Shown: positions 54,188 to 63,384, numbered from the stretch's first letter. The stretch is DNA of 64,000 nt from Allorhodopirellula heiligendammensis (GCF_007860105.1 NZ_SJPU01000002.1:2323882-2387881), one strand, 5' to 3'. Notes: generated by a model not told the origin, from the letters alone. Numbers and translations are program-made.

Positions 54188-55699
54188 ATGCCCGGTCCTT
54201 CGATTCAACAGCTGCTAGGATTACCATCCGACATCACTCAGCCCAATGCGTACCAAGTATTTGGGTTGGCGTTGGGTGAATCGGATCAAGCCGTCATCAG
54301 CACGGCTATCGAGCGGCGAATCAAGACCATCAAGCAAGCCAAATCGGCAAGCGAGCCCGATACGTGGATGCAAGCGGTGCGGGCCGTTCAGGCCGCCCAA
54401 AAAGTACTGGTCGATCCAGAGCAAAAGGCCGCTCTCGATGCCAAATATGGCATTCTTAACGAGCCCGCCCCTACGCCCACCGCGCCTGTAGCGGCCACCG
54501 ATCCACTGGCGGCGCTGCTCCCCGGCACCCACGCCGCCAGCACTCGGGGAGACACCACGCCGGTGCCGCAGCCGATGGGAATTCCGCAGTCAACGGGCAA
54601 CCCGCAGACGAAAGACACCTCCCAGGCAACAGGCACCCCGCCAGGGTCCGCCCCGCACCCCGCCGCCACTCCGATGGTTGCACAGCCCCAACCGTTGCGT
54701 GTCACCGACCAGCGCCGCACACGCCGGCGACGTGGTTCAGGCGGACTAATTGTCGGCTCGATGGTGCTGACGAGCTTGGGGCTCATCGTGGCAGGACTCG
54801 CCTACATGTACTTCAACGGTGGTAGCGTCCAGGTCGTTAAAAACAGTAATGGATTCCAGGTCAATACGGGATCGGCAACTGCTCAGCCCGATGGCTCCCG
54901 CGTGGCGGCTCCCCAGCCAGCGTCGGCGGAACCGCGCGGTGACGGGATCTTGAATCCACCACCTCCTGCTCAGCAACGCCCCCCGCAGCAGGCAGCGGCA
55001 CCTGAGAACGCCCCGTCAACCGACAACGACGATGCGCCCGCAATGCCCCCCGCCATGCCGATGCAGGACGCGCCGACAACGACTACGACTACGGGAATGG
55101 CAAGCACGGAGCAGACGCCGGCGCCACCCACGCCACCCACATCGACTCCACCTGGCCCCGAGCAAATGGCCGCTGCAGAAGCTGCGATCGCAGCGGCACG
55201 CGACGCGATCACCACCCCCGACTGGGCACAGATGAAATCGCTCGCCGAAACAGCTGAAAAACAAGCGGTTTCAGCGGAGCAGAAGCAGACCGCACAAACC
55301 CTCTACCAATTCGCTGATCTAGCGACCCACTATCGCTCCGCTGTGCAAAAAGCGATGTCAGAACTCGTTGCTGGCAATGAATTCAACCTCACCGAGTCGC
55401 TGACATTTCTGGTCCAGAAATCCAGTGCGCAGCAGATCACCCTCTACCGCAACAAGCGAGAGTACTCCTACACGCTCGACGAACTGCCCTTGAGCGTCGC
55501 CGATGCCCTGGCCCCCTTTGGAATGAACGTCTCCACGCCCGAGGGCCAGGCTGCCCAAGCGGTGTACCAAGTGATCTCGCCCAAAACGACACCCGGACAT
55601 CGCGCTCAATCCATTGAAATCCTACGCGGCCTGTCCGCCGTGCCGGGCGCCGACCCACAAAAGCTCGCAGATTTCATCGCCTCGCTAGAGACACCGTGA
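54188..55699 (+). CDS. Membrane protein with degenerate J-domain-like N-terminus
   Basis: The ATG at 54188 (MPGPSIQQLLGLPSDITQP) fits better than the TTG at 54167. Residues ~20-95 look like a J-domain (AYQVFGLALGESDQAVIST ... AQKVLVDPEQKAALDAKYG). The HPD loop that activates Hsp70 is missing (QAKSASEPD in its place), so co-chaperone activity is doubtful. A long Pro/Thr/Ala-rich low-complexity region follows. A single transmembrane helix (GGLIVGSMVLTSLGLIVAGL, near 190-210) leads to another Pro-rich stretch and a helical C-terminal domain (MKSLAETAEKQAVSAEQK ...). Similar J-like modules occur in planctomycete proteins. Function unknown. Confidence 0.78.
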   Translation: MPGPSIQQLLGLPSDITQPNAYQVFGLALGESDQAVISTAIERRIKTIKQAKSASEPDTWMQAVRAVQAAQKVLVDPEQKAALDAKYGILNEPAPTPTAPVAATDPLAALLPGTHAASTRGDTTPVPQPMGIPQSTGNPQTKDTSQATGTPPGSAPHPAATPMVAQPQPLRVTDQRRTRRRRGSGGLIVGSMVLTSLGLIVAGLAYMYFNGGSVQVVKNSNGFQVNTGSATAQPDGSRVAAPQPASAEPRGDGILNPPPPAQQRPPQQAAAPENAPSTDNDDAPAMPPAMPMQDAPTTTTTTGMASTEQTPAPPTPPTSTPPGPEQMAAAEAAIAAARDAITTPDWAQMKSLAETAEKQAVSAEQKQTAQTLYQFADLATHYRSAVQKAMSELVAGNEFNLTESLTFLVQKSSAQQITLYRNKREYSYTLDELPLSVADALAPFGMNVSTPEGQAAQAVYQVISPKTTPGHRAQSIEILRGLSAVPGADPQKLADFIASLETP

Positions 55700-55769
55700 G
55701 CGGCGAGATGGACTTCGAATCTGGGATTCTGATTGGAGGCTGCACGGATTTCCGCTACGATTCGTCACT

Positions 55770-56360
55770 ATGAGCACCGCAAGAAATTTTGATTCGTTAT
55801 CCGTCGAGGAATATCTCGCAGGCGAGCTGGAGTCCGACATCAAGTACGAGTACGTCAACGGGCGTGTTTACGCAATGGCGGGCGGCAAGAATCTTCATCA
55901 TCGTATTGCATCGCGTGCGCTCGTTGCTTTGGCGGTGAAACTGGGTGACTCGGAATGCGAAGCTTACAACTCCGACGCGAAAGTGCGAGTGCAGATTCAG
56001 GCGAAGACCTACTTCTATTACCCTGACGCAATGGTGGTGTGCGAGTCGAATCCTGACGATGACACCTACCAAGATCGTCCAGTGGTCATTGTGGAAGTCA
56101 TTTCAGAAAGCACACGGCGAATCGACGAAGGTGAAAAGGCGGATCACTACCTTTCGATCCCCTCGCTCCAGGCCTACGTGCTTTTGGAGCAATCCGTCGC
56201 AGCCGCTCGCGTGTTACAGCGCAACGACAACGGGCAGTTTGAGGAATCCGTCTTCACCCAGCCCGATTCGGTGATCACCATTGATGCCTTGGACTTGCAA
56301 TTGCCACTTCGTGAAATCTATGCCGGCATCGCGTTCGCAACCGAGCCTGGATCAGCCTAG
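55770..56360 (+). CDS. Uma2-family (DUF820) nuclease-like protein
   Basis: The 196-residue protein (MSTARNFDSLSVEEYLAGEL) has the Uma2 pattern: EYVNGRVYAMAGGKNLHHRI, YNSDAKVRV, YFYYPDAMVVCESN and VVIVEVISESTRRIDEGEKADHY, followed by YVLLEQ. It is related to, but clearly different from, the copy at 5407-6030. The role of Uma2 proteins is unsettled. Its stop is 13 bp before the left end of the IS, so it was spared by the insertion. Defence-related context: an HsdR fragment lies beyond the IS. Confidence 0.88.
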   Translation: MSTARNFDSLSVEEYLAGELESDIKYEYVNGRVYAMAGGKNLHHRIASRALVALAVKLGDSECEAYNSDAKVRVQIQAKTYFYYPDAMVVCESNPDDDTYQDRPVVIVEVISESTRRIDEGEKADHYLSIPSLQAYVLLEQSVAAARVLQRNDNGQFEESVFTQPDSVITIDALDLQLPLREIYAGIAFATEPGSA

Positions 56361-56373
56361 GATTGAGAAGTCA

Positions 56374-57709
56374 GGCTCATCCGACTAAAGCGTACTTTTT
56401 CTGATGGAGCGAATAAAGCAGTAGTTCGAAGTATTCGCGATCACGAATGCCGTAGGATTGTCGTTGGAGCGTCTTGATTTTGTTATTGGTGCCCTCCATC
56501 GGTCCAGAAGAAATCCGGTGTTTGAAATAACTCAACAGCCCTTCCTCAAGCCGCGTCAGGGTTTTGGCCATCGTCTTCAATGGTGAGAGTCCCGTCGCGG
56601 TCGCTCGCCTGCACCATGACCGCAAGAACAACTGCGCAGGCCATCGAAAGTTGTGCCCCCAAAACAATCGCAACTCCTCTTTGAGATAGTATCCCGTGGC
56701 CAGCGGTTCATTGAGCTTCAGCGCCGCAGCCAAGTGAGCCTCTTCGTCCCGATCCTCGCTCAGATTCTCGGGGTTCTTCAGCAGCAACCAGCGGCTCCCC
56801 TTGAGCACCGATTTCTCGTCGGCCGTCGCCTCTTGGTACAGTTGTCGACGCAGCGTGGTCAGCTTCTCGTTCATCAACTTCACCACATTAAAGCGGTCAA
56901 AGACGATGTCGGCCTTGGGGAGGTTGCCTCGCACCGCCGAGATGTAGGCCGAGGACATGTCCATTGCCACCGCTTCGATTCGATGCCGCCGACGCCCCAA
57001 GCGTTTCCAAAAGGGAACCAGCGATTCAGCCGATTTCCCGTCTCCCACGAAGATAATCGCTCCATTATCCAAGTTCATTACCAGTGTCACGTAGCGATGC
57101 CCTTTGCCGACGCAGATCTCGTCGATCGCAATCCGGCGCACATCTTTCAGGGAAGGATTGGCGAATCGTCGCCTGAGATCGTCTTTTTTGATTTCCTTGA
57201 TCACATTCCATGTGACACCGAGAAGATCGGCAACGTCTTTGATTGTCATGCTGCGAGTGAGCTGCAATGCGTAGTTGGCCCAGTCCTTGGTGTAGCTTCG
57301 ACGAGCATCGGCAAAGCCGACCTTGATCTGACGAACGACCCCGCAATCGCGGCACTGCAGACGTGGCAAAGTGGCGACAATGACGGTCTGCTTCAATCCG
57401 ATCGGCGAGCACCTGAATTCGCGTTGCGTGACGCCTCGTTTGATCACGTTGCTGCTCTGGCACGAGGAACAGCAGATCGACTTCTCATTTGGATGAACAT
57501 GGAACCGTGTAACGCCTCCGGTGGGCTCGATTCGAGTCTGCCGGTAGCCACGAATGCCGAAAGAGTGATACAACAAGGAGGTGGACATGTACGTTCCTGC
57601 AAAGAAGATGTGAGAATTCTCTTTGAAGGATGGCATGTCCACACTTTTTTATCCATCCGTCGTAACTTCCGCGACTTCAAACCCGGCGCACGCTTTAGTC
57701 GGATGAGCC
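56374..57709 (-). mobile_element. Complete ISL3-type insertion sequence (1336 bp)
   Basis: The element is bounded by perfect 20-bp inverted repeats GGCTCATCCGACTAAAGCGT at 56374-56393 and, reversed, at 57690-57709. It contains one intact transposase gene. ISL3 elements usually leave 8-bp target repeats; the flanks (AGAAGTCA and AGATTCAG) do not match, so either the target repeat was lost by deletion or recombination, or the ends differ slightly. Confidence 0.92.
56377..57588 (-). CDS. ISL3-family transposase
   Basis: I start at 57588 (MSTSLLYHSFGIRGYRQ), which has AGGA 7 bp upstream and fits the family N-terminus; the frame extends to 57642. An N-terminal zinc-ribbon region (CCSSCQSSN ... 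LQCRDCG) precedes an HTH-like segment (MTIKDVADLLGVTWNVIKEI). The DDE core has IAIDEICVGKGHRYVT, VAMDMSSAYI, IVFDRFNVVKLMNE and the Glu in SGPMEGTNNKIKTLQRQS. The frame is intact and the stop codon TGA is supplied by the left inverted repeat itself. Confidence 0.95.
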   Translation of the reverse strand: MSTSLLYHSFGIRGYRQTRIEPTGGVTRFHVHPNEKSICCSSCQSSNVIKRGVTQREFRCSPIGLKQTVIVATLPRLQCRDCGVVRQIKVGFADARRSYTKDWANYALQLTRSMTIKDVADLLGVTWNVIKEIKKDDLRRRFANPSLKDVRRIAIDEICVGKGHRYVTLVMNLDNGAIIFVGDGKSAESLVPFWKRLGRRRHRIEAVAMDMSSAYISAVRGNLPKADIVFDRFNVVKLMNEKLTTLRRQLYQEATADEKSVLKGSRWLLLKNPENLSEDRDEEAHLAAALKLNEPLATGYYLKEELRLFWGHNFRWPAQLFLRSWCRRATATGLSPLKTMAKTLTRLEEGLLSYFKHRISSGPMEGTNNKIKTLQRQSYGIRDREYFELLLYSLHQKKYALVG

Positions 57710-57847
57710 AGATTCAGCGACTTTTTCCGCAGGCAAAATTGCTATGCTCAACTCCAACACCACTTGAGTTGGATCAAAGACGTTCCAGCCGGCCTCTGCT
57801 AGCCGTTTGTCGATGATCTCTTTGCGAGTGGCTGACTCATCGCTCAT
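57710..57847 (-). pseudogene. Severed N-terminus of a type I restriction HsdR-like gene
   Basis: From an ATG at 57847 the minus strand encodes 46 residues: MSDESATRKEIIDKRLAEAG, then WNVFDPTQVVLEL, then SIAILPAEKVAES, after which it enters the IS and stops within a few codons. TRKEIIDKRLxEAGWNVxDPTQVV is the conserved start of type I restriction endonuclease R subunits / DEAD-box HsdR-like proteins (family knowledge). The remaining ~1000 residues are absent on the other side of the IS, where a Uma2 gene stands. The gene was therefore broken by the IS and its remainder deleted. Too short for usual ORF lists. Confidence 0.82.
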
Positions 57848-57990
57848 TGTTGGCAGTATTTGTCACTGTTTCAATTGCCGCATTCATACATTGTAAGTGT
57901 ACACGTACACTACCCTCGCCTGGGGGTCTTCACAATCAGAGGAACGCCGATGGGAATTGCACAAACGGCTATTCCAAGTGACGCTGTCAC

Positions 57991-58416
57991 TCAAATATAA
58001 AACATCGGCTGATCGCTCTCTTGGACGCTACGGATCACGTCGCCCAGTCGGACGCGACTGAGCTGGATGCGGGATTGTTCATCGGCGGCGCGCCAGTGTT
58101 TCTTTAGGGCCGCTTGGGCGGACGGCTCGTCGTCTTGGGCGGGCGAGATGGAATCGTGGCAGCCGATGGTCTCGGCGATATCTAGCAGCGTGATCGCATC
58201 TGGCTGGACGATGAGTTGATACCCGCCCTGGCTGCCTCGGATTGCCTTGACCCACCCGGCTGATTTCAGCGTTCGCAAAATCTGGGCAAGGTACGGGCCT
58301 GGAATCTCATTGCGACGAATGATCTCCCCCGATCGCACGGGCGCACCATCGACACCGTGGATCGCGAGATCCATCATTGCCAAACAGGCGTAATGCACCG
58401 CGGCGTTGACTACCAT
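57991..58416 (-). CDS. Rrf2-family transcriptional regulator
   Basis: The 141-residue protein has the Rrf2 winged-helix layout: VHYACLAMMDLAIHG, IPGPYLAQILRTLKSAGWVKAIRGSQGGYQL, then LLDIAETIG. IscR-type members hold an Fe-S cluster with three cysteines after this point; here only one Cys (GCHDS) is seen, so a cluster of that kind is unlikely. It overlaps the end of fhcD by 7 bp and is thus the last gene of a C1 operon, which suggests it regulates that operon. Confidence 0.92.
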   Translation of the reverse strand: MVVNAAVHYACLAMMDLAIHGVDGAPVRSGEIIRRNEIPGPYLAQILRTLKSAGWVKAIRGSQGGYQLIVQPDAITLLDIAETIGCHDSISPAQDDEPSAQAALKKHWRAADEQSRIQLSRVRLGDVIRSVQESDQPMFYI

Positions 58417-59351
58417 GACCCATCAGCGATCAGTTCGTGCAGGTGGATGAACGACTTGCCCAGCCGGCCACCGTAATTCCCCGCACTAATACGCTTCAAT
58501 CCCGGGACTTCTGCTGCCGCAAGAATTGCCTCGCGGATTGCCGTTTTCAGGCAGTCTAAATCGGCACCGTTAAGGATGATCTCCATGATGCAGCGGACGC
58601 CGTCGGGAACTTTGGAATCCTCGCCGAGCTTTTCCTTGAGGGTGGGGCAATACTCCGCATACGTTGATGCGATCGTGAAATCATAGCTGCTGCCTGCTTT
58701 GGACCCACTCGCGGCCACGCCGCCTGGGAAGGTGGTGATGCAGCCTGGGACTGACTCGCTCGCGACTGCTGCTCGCTCGGCGGCATCGATCGCAGTATCT
58801 TCGTCACCCGCATAGAACCAAAGGTTTCCACCCATCACGCCATCGGCGTATCCAAACCGCCGCGAGAGAAAAAACTCGCCACCGAGGATCGGGATCACCC
58901 ATCCTTTCTCGCCATATCGCTCGTCACGAAACTGATGCCGATCGCCGAAGAATGCGATCTTGCGACCAAGCTTGAAATAGTCCTCGCTATCGATGCGGTT
59001 GAAACAGCGAGCGGTCGGGCAGGTGAGCACATTCTGACTGATTCGTGCCAGCATCACGCGTTCCAGATGCTCGCGGCGGTCCTTGCGAAATCGCGGCACA
59101 TGAAATTGCACAACCGCACCGATGCGACCGTCGGGCGTTTGACTGGGATCCATGATCTGCGCCACTCCCGCTTCGCAATCACACAGAATCGTGCTGCTGG
59201 CGTGGCCCGTCGCCGCGGCGGTGGCCCGGTCGAGCCAACGACGATCGCGCGCCGTGATCAGGATTTCTCCATAGATACTACGGAAGCCCTCGGCGTAGGT
59301 GTCTTCGACGAGTTTGTTGAGCGGCAGGCGATCGGCCGTCGAATTCGTCAT
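58410..59351 (-). CDS. fhcD: Formylmethanofuran:tetrahydromethanopterin formyltransferase (Ftr/FhcD)
   Basis: The 313-residue protein reads through the Ftr/FhcD family: LVEDTYAEGFRSIYGEILIT near residue 15, CDCEAGVAQIMD, DGRIGAVVQFHVPRF, VLTCPTARCFNRID, LGGEFFLSRRFGYADGVMGG and LKRISAGNYGGRLGKSFIHL. The enzyme transfers the formyl group between methanofuran-type and tetrahydromethanopterin-type carriers; in bacteria it works in the formaldehyde oxidation complex FhcABCD (known). Planctomycetes are among the few bacteria with this pathway. The other Fhc subunits are not in the window. It overlaps the 5-FCL gene by 4 bp and the Rrf2 gene by 7 bp. Confidence 0.95.
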   Translation of the reverse strand: MTNSTADRLPLNKLVEDTYAEGFRSIYGEILITARDRRWLDRATAAATGHASSTILCDCEAGVAQIMDPSQTPDGRIGAVVQFHVPRFRKDRREHLERVMLARISQNVLTCPTARCFNRIDSEDYFKLGRKIAFFGDRHQFRDERYGEKGWVIPILGGEFFLSRRFGYADGVMGGNLWFYAGDEDTAIDAAERAAVASESVPGCITTFPGGVAASGSKAGSSYDFTIASTYAEYCPTLKEKLGEDSKVPDGVRCIMEIILNGADLDCLKTAIREAILAAAEVPGLKRISAGNYGGRLGKSFIHLHELIADGSW

Positions 59352-59959
59352 GACGCCCGTCCCTTGCCGGTATACACACTGGATTCCGTGACGACTTTGT
59401 CCATGTAGATATCGTGTGATTGCATGGGGATCTCGTCAAAAATCTGGCACTCGAAGGCGAGCGAAACGAGCGGGGTATCGGGACGCGCGTTTTCGAGCAG
59501 TTTATCGTAGTAACCTTTCCCGTGTCCCGTCCGACCGCCCTGTTTATCGAAGGCCACCCCCGGCACGAGAATCAGATCAAGTCCCTCAACGGGGACCCGC
59601 TTCGCCGCAACGTCACGCAGTTCCTCGCGTGGCTCGAGGATGCCATACATCCCTTCGGCGAGCTCATCCATCGATTCGAGATGAAACAGTTCCAGTTCAC
59701 CGTCGACACAAAACGGGATCACAATTTTTTTGTCGCTGGCAACAGCCGCAGGCAAGGCCTGGCGTGTGCGTGCCTCCGCCCGCACATCGACATACCACAT
59801 CACACAATCCGCTTGCTGATATTCCGGTAGCCCAATAACGGTATCGGTGATGCGTTGACTGACGCTCTCCTTATCGGGCTGGGCCTTCCGCGCTGCGTGA
59901 GCGGCAGTGCGAATTTCTTGCTTGCGGCGTCCGAGTTCGTCTTGATCGATGGTGGTCAT
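59348..59959 (-). CDS. 5-formyltetrahydrofolate cyclo-ligase family protein
   Basis: The 203-residue protein has the family motifs: RKQEIRTAAHAARKAQPDKE at the start, GLDLILVPGVAFDKQGGRTG and GHGKGYYDKLL. The family converts 5-formyl-THF to 5,10-methenyl-THF with ATP (family knowledge). Being translationally coupled (ATGA overlap) to fhcD, a pterin C1 gene, it might act on a methanopterin-type formyl compound instead; this is inference. It is the first gene of the three-gene C1 operon. Confidence 0.93.
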   Translation of the reverse strand: MTTIDQDELGRRKQEIRTAAHAARKAQPDKESVSQRITDTVIGLPEYQQADCVMWYVDVRAEARTRQALPAAVASDKKIVIPFCVDGELELFHLESMDELAEGMYGILEPREELRDVAAKRVPVEGLDLILVPGVAFDKQGGRTGHGKGYYDKLLENARPDTPLVSLAFECQIFDEIPMQSHDIYMDKVVTESSVYTGKGRAS

Positions 59960-60059
59960 GAACGTGGAATTTTGTGCGATCGGGAAAAGGTGAAGGAAGT
60001 GCGTGGCGAACGGTACTGAGTCAACGAAGTTAGCTCATTCGCCGAAGCGTGGCGGTCAC

Positions 60060-61586
60060 TCACAGCGTAGCGAATCGTGCGGCGGGTTCGTCCCAAACAT
60101 GCGTGTTTTGTGGCGTGTATGTTTTCGTCGGGAAACTCTTGCGAATCAGCTCACGCGCCTCCTCAATCAAATGCAAGTGCCCGGTACCAATCATTTGCAT
60201 GACGACGTTACCGATCGCCGTGGCTTCGACCGGGCCAGCAACAACCGTGCGATTACACGCATCGGCAGTCATCTGGCACAACAGCTCGTTGAGTGACCCA
60301 CCCCCGACAATATGAATGGTGCTAATGGAGGACTCTGTCAATCGCTCAAGCGAACCGAGGGTGTGGCGGTACCGCAGTGCCAATCCTTCCAGTGCCGCAC
60401 GAAACAGGACGCCGTTGTCAGTGGGGACAGGCTGCCCCGTCCGCTCGGCCAGCGCGCCGATCTCGTCAATCATATCCGTGGGGGCCAGCAACGCGCCGTC
60501 GTCAGGATTGACCAACAGCGAAAAGGCGGGAGCGAGGGCGGCCTGTTCGACCATCTCAGCCCAGGACGGTGCGGTGCCACGACGCTGCAACGCGGCGCGG
60601 ATCTGCTGGAAAACCCATAGCCCGCCAATATTCTTTAGCAGTCGAGTACTGCCGTGAACGCCACCCTCATTGGTGAAATTCAATTCCGCGCACAGCGGTG
60701 TGATCTTCGGCTCAGGTAATTCAACGCCCATGAGCGACCAAGTGCCCGAACTGATGTAACACCAATCTGGGCGAGCGGGCGCAAACTCGGACGCCGGCAC
60801 CGACAAGACTGCCGAGGCGGTGTCGTGGGTGGCCGGCACAACCACGGGTACGTCATGCAGTCCGGTCACCTCCGCCACACTCTTCTGCACCACGCCGATC
60901 TTCGTGCCGGCCGGAGTCGGTGGGGGAAACCAAGCGGCCGGCAGGTTAAACGCGTCAAGCAGTTTCGTTGACCAAGTTCCATTGACCGGTGATAACAATT
61001 GGCTCGTCGAGGCATTGGTGGCCTCGATCGTGCGCTCGCCAGAGAGCATCCAGTGAAATAGGTCCGCCATCATCACCAGCGACGTCGCGTTTCGATAGCC
61101 CACATCCCCTGCCTGCGCAGCAGCCAGCAATTGATAGAGTGTGTTGATCTCCATGAATTGAAGGCCCGTCTCGGCGAAAATCTCCTCGCGGGAAACCTTC
61201 TTCAATGCGGCTTGCAACTGGCCCTGGTTCCGTGGATCTCGGTAGCAGCGGACGGGCCCCACGAGTTGATTACGATCGTCGAGTAGCCCAAAATCGACGC
61301 CCCAGGTATCCACACCGACCGACTCGATGTTCGCTCCGGGAATGTTAGCGATCCGATCCGCTGCTAGTCGCAAACCGTGGGTGATGTTCTGCCACAGCCC
61401 CAGGTGATTCCAGAGCAAGTCTTGCTGCATCCGAACGGGCTGGTTCTCGAATCGCCAAATCTCCGTCAGGTGTATTTTTCCGTCCCGGAGGCCGCCTGCG
61501 ATCACACGCCCGCTCGAGGCACCCAGGTCAACTGCCAGATGGACCGGCCCGTCGAGTTCAGCGGCCACGGTATCACTCACGGTCAT
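60060..61586 (-). CDS. rhaB: Rhamnulokinase
   Basis: The 508-residue FGGY-type carbohydrate kinase has LAVDLGASSGRVIAGGL at the start, VGVDTWGVDFGLLD near residue 90, PATHDTASAVLSVP, YISSGTWSLMGVE and the C-terminal IHIVGGGSLNELLCQMTAD. The DTWGVDFGL and HDTASA combination is typical of rhamnulokinases (RhaB), which phosphorylate L-rhamnulose after RhaA isomerisation (family knowledge). Length fits (about 490). No rhamnose isomerase or aldolase gene is adjacent. Rhamnose is frequent in marine algal polysaccharides, in keeping with the sulfatase in this window. Confidence 0.93.
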   Translation of the reverse strand: MTVSDTVAAELDGPVHLAVDLGASSGRVIAGGLRDGKIHLTEIWRFENQPVRMQQDLLWNHLGLWQNITHGLRLAADRIANIPGANIESVGVDTWGVDFGLLDDRNQLVGPVRCYRDPRNQGQLQAALKKVSREEIFAETGLQFMEINTLYQLLAAAQAGDVGYRNATSLVMMADLFHWMLSGERTIEATNASTSQLLSPVNGTWSTKLLDAFNLPAAWFPPPTPAGTKIGVVQKSVAEVTGLHDVPVVVPATHDTASAVLSVPASEFAPARPDWCYISSGTWSLMGVELPEPKITPLCAELNFTNEGGVHGSTRLLKNIGGLWVFQQIRAALQRRGTAPSWAEMVEQAALAPAFSLLVNPDDGALLAPTDMIDEIGALAERTGQPVPTDNGVLFRAALEGLALRYRHTLGSLERLTESSISTIHIVGGGSLNELLCQMTADACNRTVVAGPVEATAIGNVVMQMIGTGHLHLIEEARELIRKSFPTKTYTPQNTHVWDEPAARFATL

Positions 61587-62539
61587 TGTCCTTTGTCACT
61601 ATTCTAGATTTCTGCGCCCGCTGGTTTTGATGTCGGCGTCCACTGGTTCTGGAGTCTGCGCCCGCTGGGCGTAGGCTGCAGCGGTTTCGATGTGCGCCCA
61701 TCAGCGAACGTAAAGGTTACCGAAGGCGGAACTGAAACGCGACCCGGGCCCCAGGGAGGCCGCCCGATATCACCCAGGATAATTTTCGTCCGAATCATCC
61801 CGTCCGGACCTGGAAAGGCTTGCGGGCAGCTCGGTGCCGTGTTGGGACGGCTTGCGTGCGGCAGTGGGTCACCCGACATTGCCGGTGAATCGGCAGGAAT
61901 GCCACTCTCCCAGCGTACTTGCTCAGGGCTCTCAAGATGGGCCTCGGGGGCGCGGACGACGCCAACGCCATCCCCCCGCCGGAGACACCCCCCGCATGGT
62001 ATTTCGAGTAAATTCTTTCGGATTTGCTATCAATGCCCAAGTGAATAGGAACACGTGCCGCAAGCCCCGGCGTAGACTCTCGTTACAGAACCGACTGTCT
62101 CGCCTGCGCGATCGGCGAAAGCGGACTCGAAATGCGGGCGAATTTGAATTTCGTGAAAACAGATGTTGACCCGGATCGGAAGGTACGTAGGCTAGTTCAT
62201 ACCTCCGCGAGTTCGCCTTCGCGTGGAGCCGAACGCGGTCAGCTCGCGGCCATGGGCTGACGTTCGTTGAATCGGCCGGAAAACTTTAAAAACCCCTTAA
62301 AACCAATGTTTTGAGGCGATTTGAGTTGTCTCGGCCTCTTTTCACGACGACTCCACGGGCCGGGCACAGGATGTGCCCGGTTGCGGACGCTCGCTTAGTT
62401 TCTCCGGGCGCTGGTTCAGGGCGACAAGCCTCCCAGATCGCCCCTTTCCCCAGCGGATCGCTCGTCGGTTATGCTAGGTGGAACCTTCCTGTCGTGATTG
62501 ATTGAAAGTCCGGCCGTCCCCCTTACCCAGTGACCCACC
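61587..62539. other. Long intergenic region upstream of the NIPSNAP gene
   Basis: About 950 bp without a supported gene. Open frames on both strands (for example 61692-62048 plus and 61604-61879 minus) overlap each other and show no domain. An imperfect repeat of CTGCGCCCGCTGG occurs near 61613 and 61661. It could contain a non-coding RNA or degraded gene, but I see no decisive structure. Confidence 0.5.
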
Positions 62540-63337
62540 ATGCCGTTTCGCTTTGCTCCGATTGCCTGTTTGCTACTGTTCGCCCTGCCCGCGATTTTGA
62601 CGCCCCCCGCACATGGGGACGATCCCCAGGCAGGCTCGCAGTTCTATGAAATTCGCACCTATGATTTAGGAGAAAACGGCGACGAAAAGCTGGTCGACGC
62701 CTACCTCGAATCAGCACTGGTGCCCGCCCTTAACCGCCAGGACATCGGCCCGGTTGGTGTGTTTTCGCCCTCGCCCGACGATCAGTCAGATGTACAGGCG
62801 ATCTATGTCGTAATTCCTTATGAACGACTCGAGCAAATCGCGACGGTTCGTGACGCGCTCGCCGCCGACGACGAGTATCAAGCCGCAGCGAAAACGTATC
62901 TGCAACGCGCCCATACGAATCCTCCGTACGACCGCATCCGCAGCGAACTGCTGTCGTCGATGGCTTGCTGGCCGCAACTGAAGGTCGCCGAGGGCAGCTT
63001 GGAGAACGACGAGCGGGTGTACGAACTCCGCCTTTACGAGAGCGCCAACGAACGGATCGGTGACCTCAAGGTCGAGATGTTCAACAATGGCGAGGTGCCG
63101 ATTTTCCTGAATGTGAACATCACACCCGTCTTCATTGGCCAATGTCTGCTGGGCCCACAGGCACCCAGCCTGACCTATCTGACAGTATATGAGAACGAAG
63201 CAGCACGCCGCAAGGCTTGGGTCGACTTCCTCGCCGACCCCGATTGGAAGGTGCTCAGCAAGAACCCCAAATATGCCGGTACGGTCAGCCATATCGACAA
63301 ATTCGTGTTATCGGCCAAGCCGTACTCGCAAATGTGA
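62540..63337 (+). CDS. Secreted NIPSNAP-domain protein
   Basis: A signal peptide (MPFRFAPIACLLLFALPAIL, cleavage near AHGDDP) leads a 265-residue protein with two NIPSNAP-like (dimeric alpha-beta barrel) units: QFYEIRTYDLGENGDEKLVD ... YVVIPYERLEQ and ERVYELRLYESANE ... YLTVYENEAARRKAWVDFL. The family is common in planctomycetes as exported proteins of unknown role; in eukaryotes NIPSNAPs are mitochondrial (family knowledge). mutS follows after 47 bp on the same strand. Confidence 0.92.
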   Translation: MPFRFAPIACLLLFALPAILTPPAHGDDPQAGSQFYEIRTYDLGENGDEKLVDAYLESALVPALNRQDIGPVGVFSPSPDDQSDVQAIYVVIPYERLEQIATVRDALAADDEYQAAAKTYLQRAHTNPPYDRIRSELLSSMACWPQLKVAEGSLENDERVYELRLYESANERIGDLKVEMFNNGEVPIFLNVNITPVFIGQCLLGPQAPSLTYLTVYENEAARRKAWVDFLADPDWKVLSKNPKYAGTVSHIDKFVLSAKPYSQM

Positions 63338-63384
63338 GCTGCCGGTTCTGTCCGCCCGTCGGCTAGCTCGCTAGGATTCTCATC

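Noticed and set aside
56653-57816. 387-codon plus-strand frame opposite the transposase
   Set aside because: It runs across the IS end and antisense to an intact DDE transposase with clear motifs; no domain in its own product.
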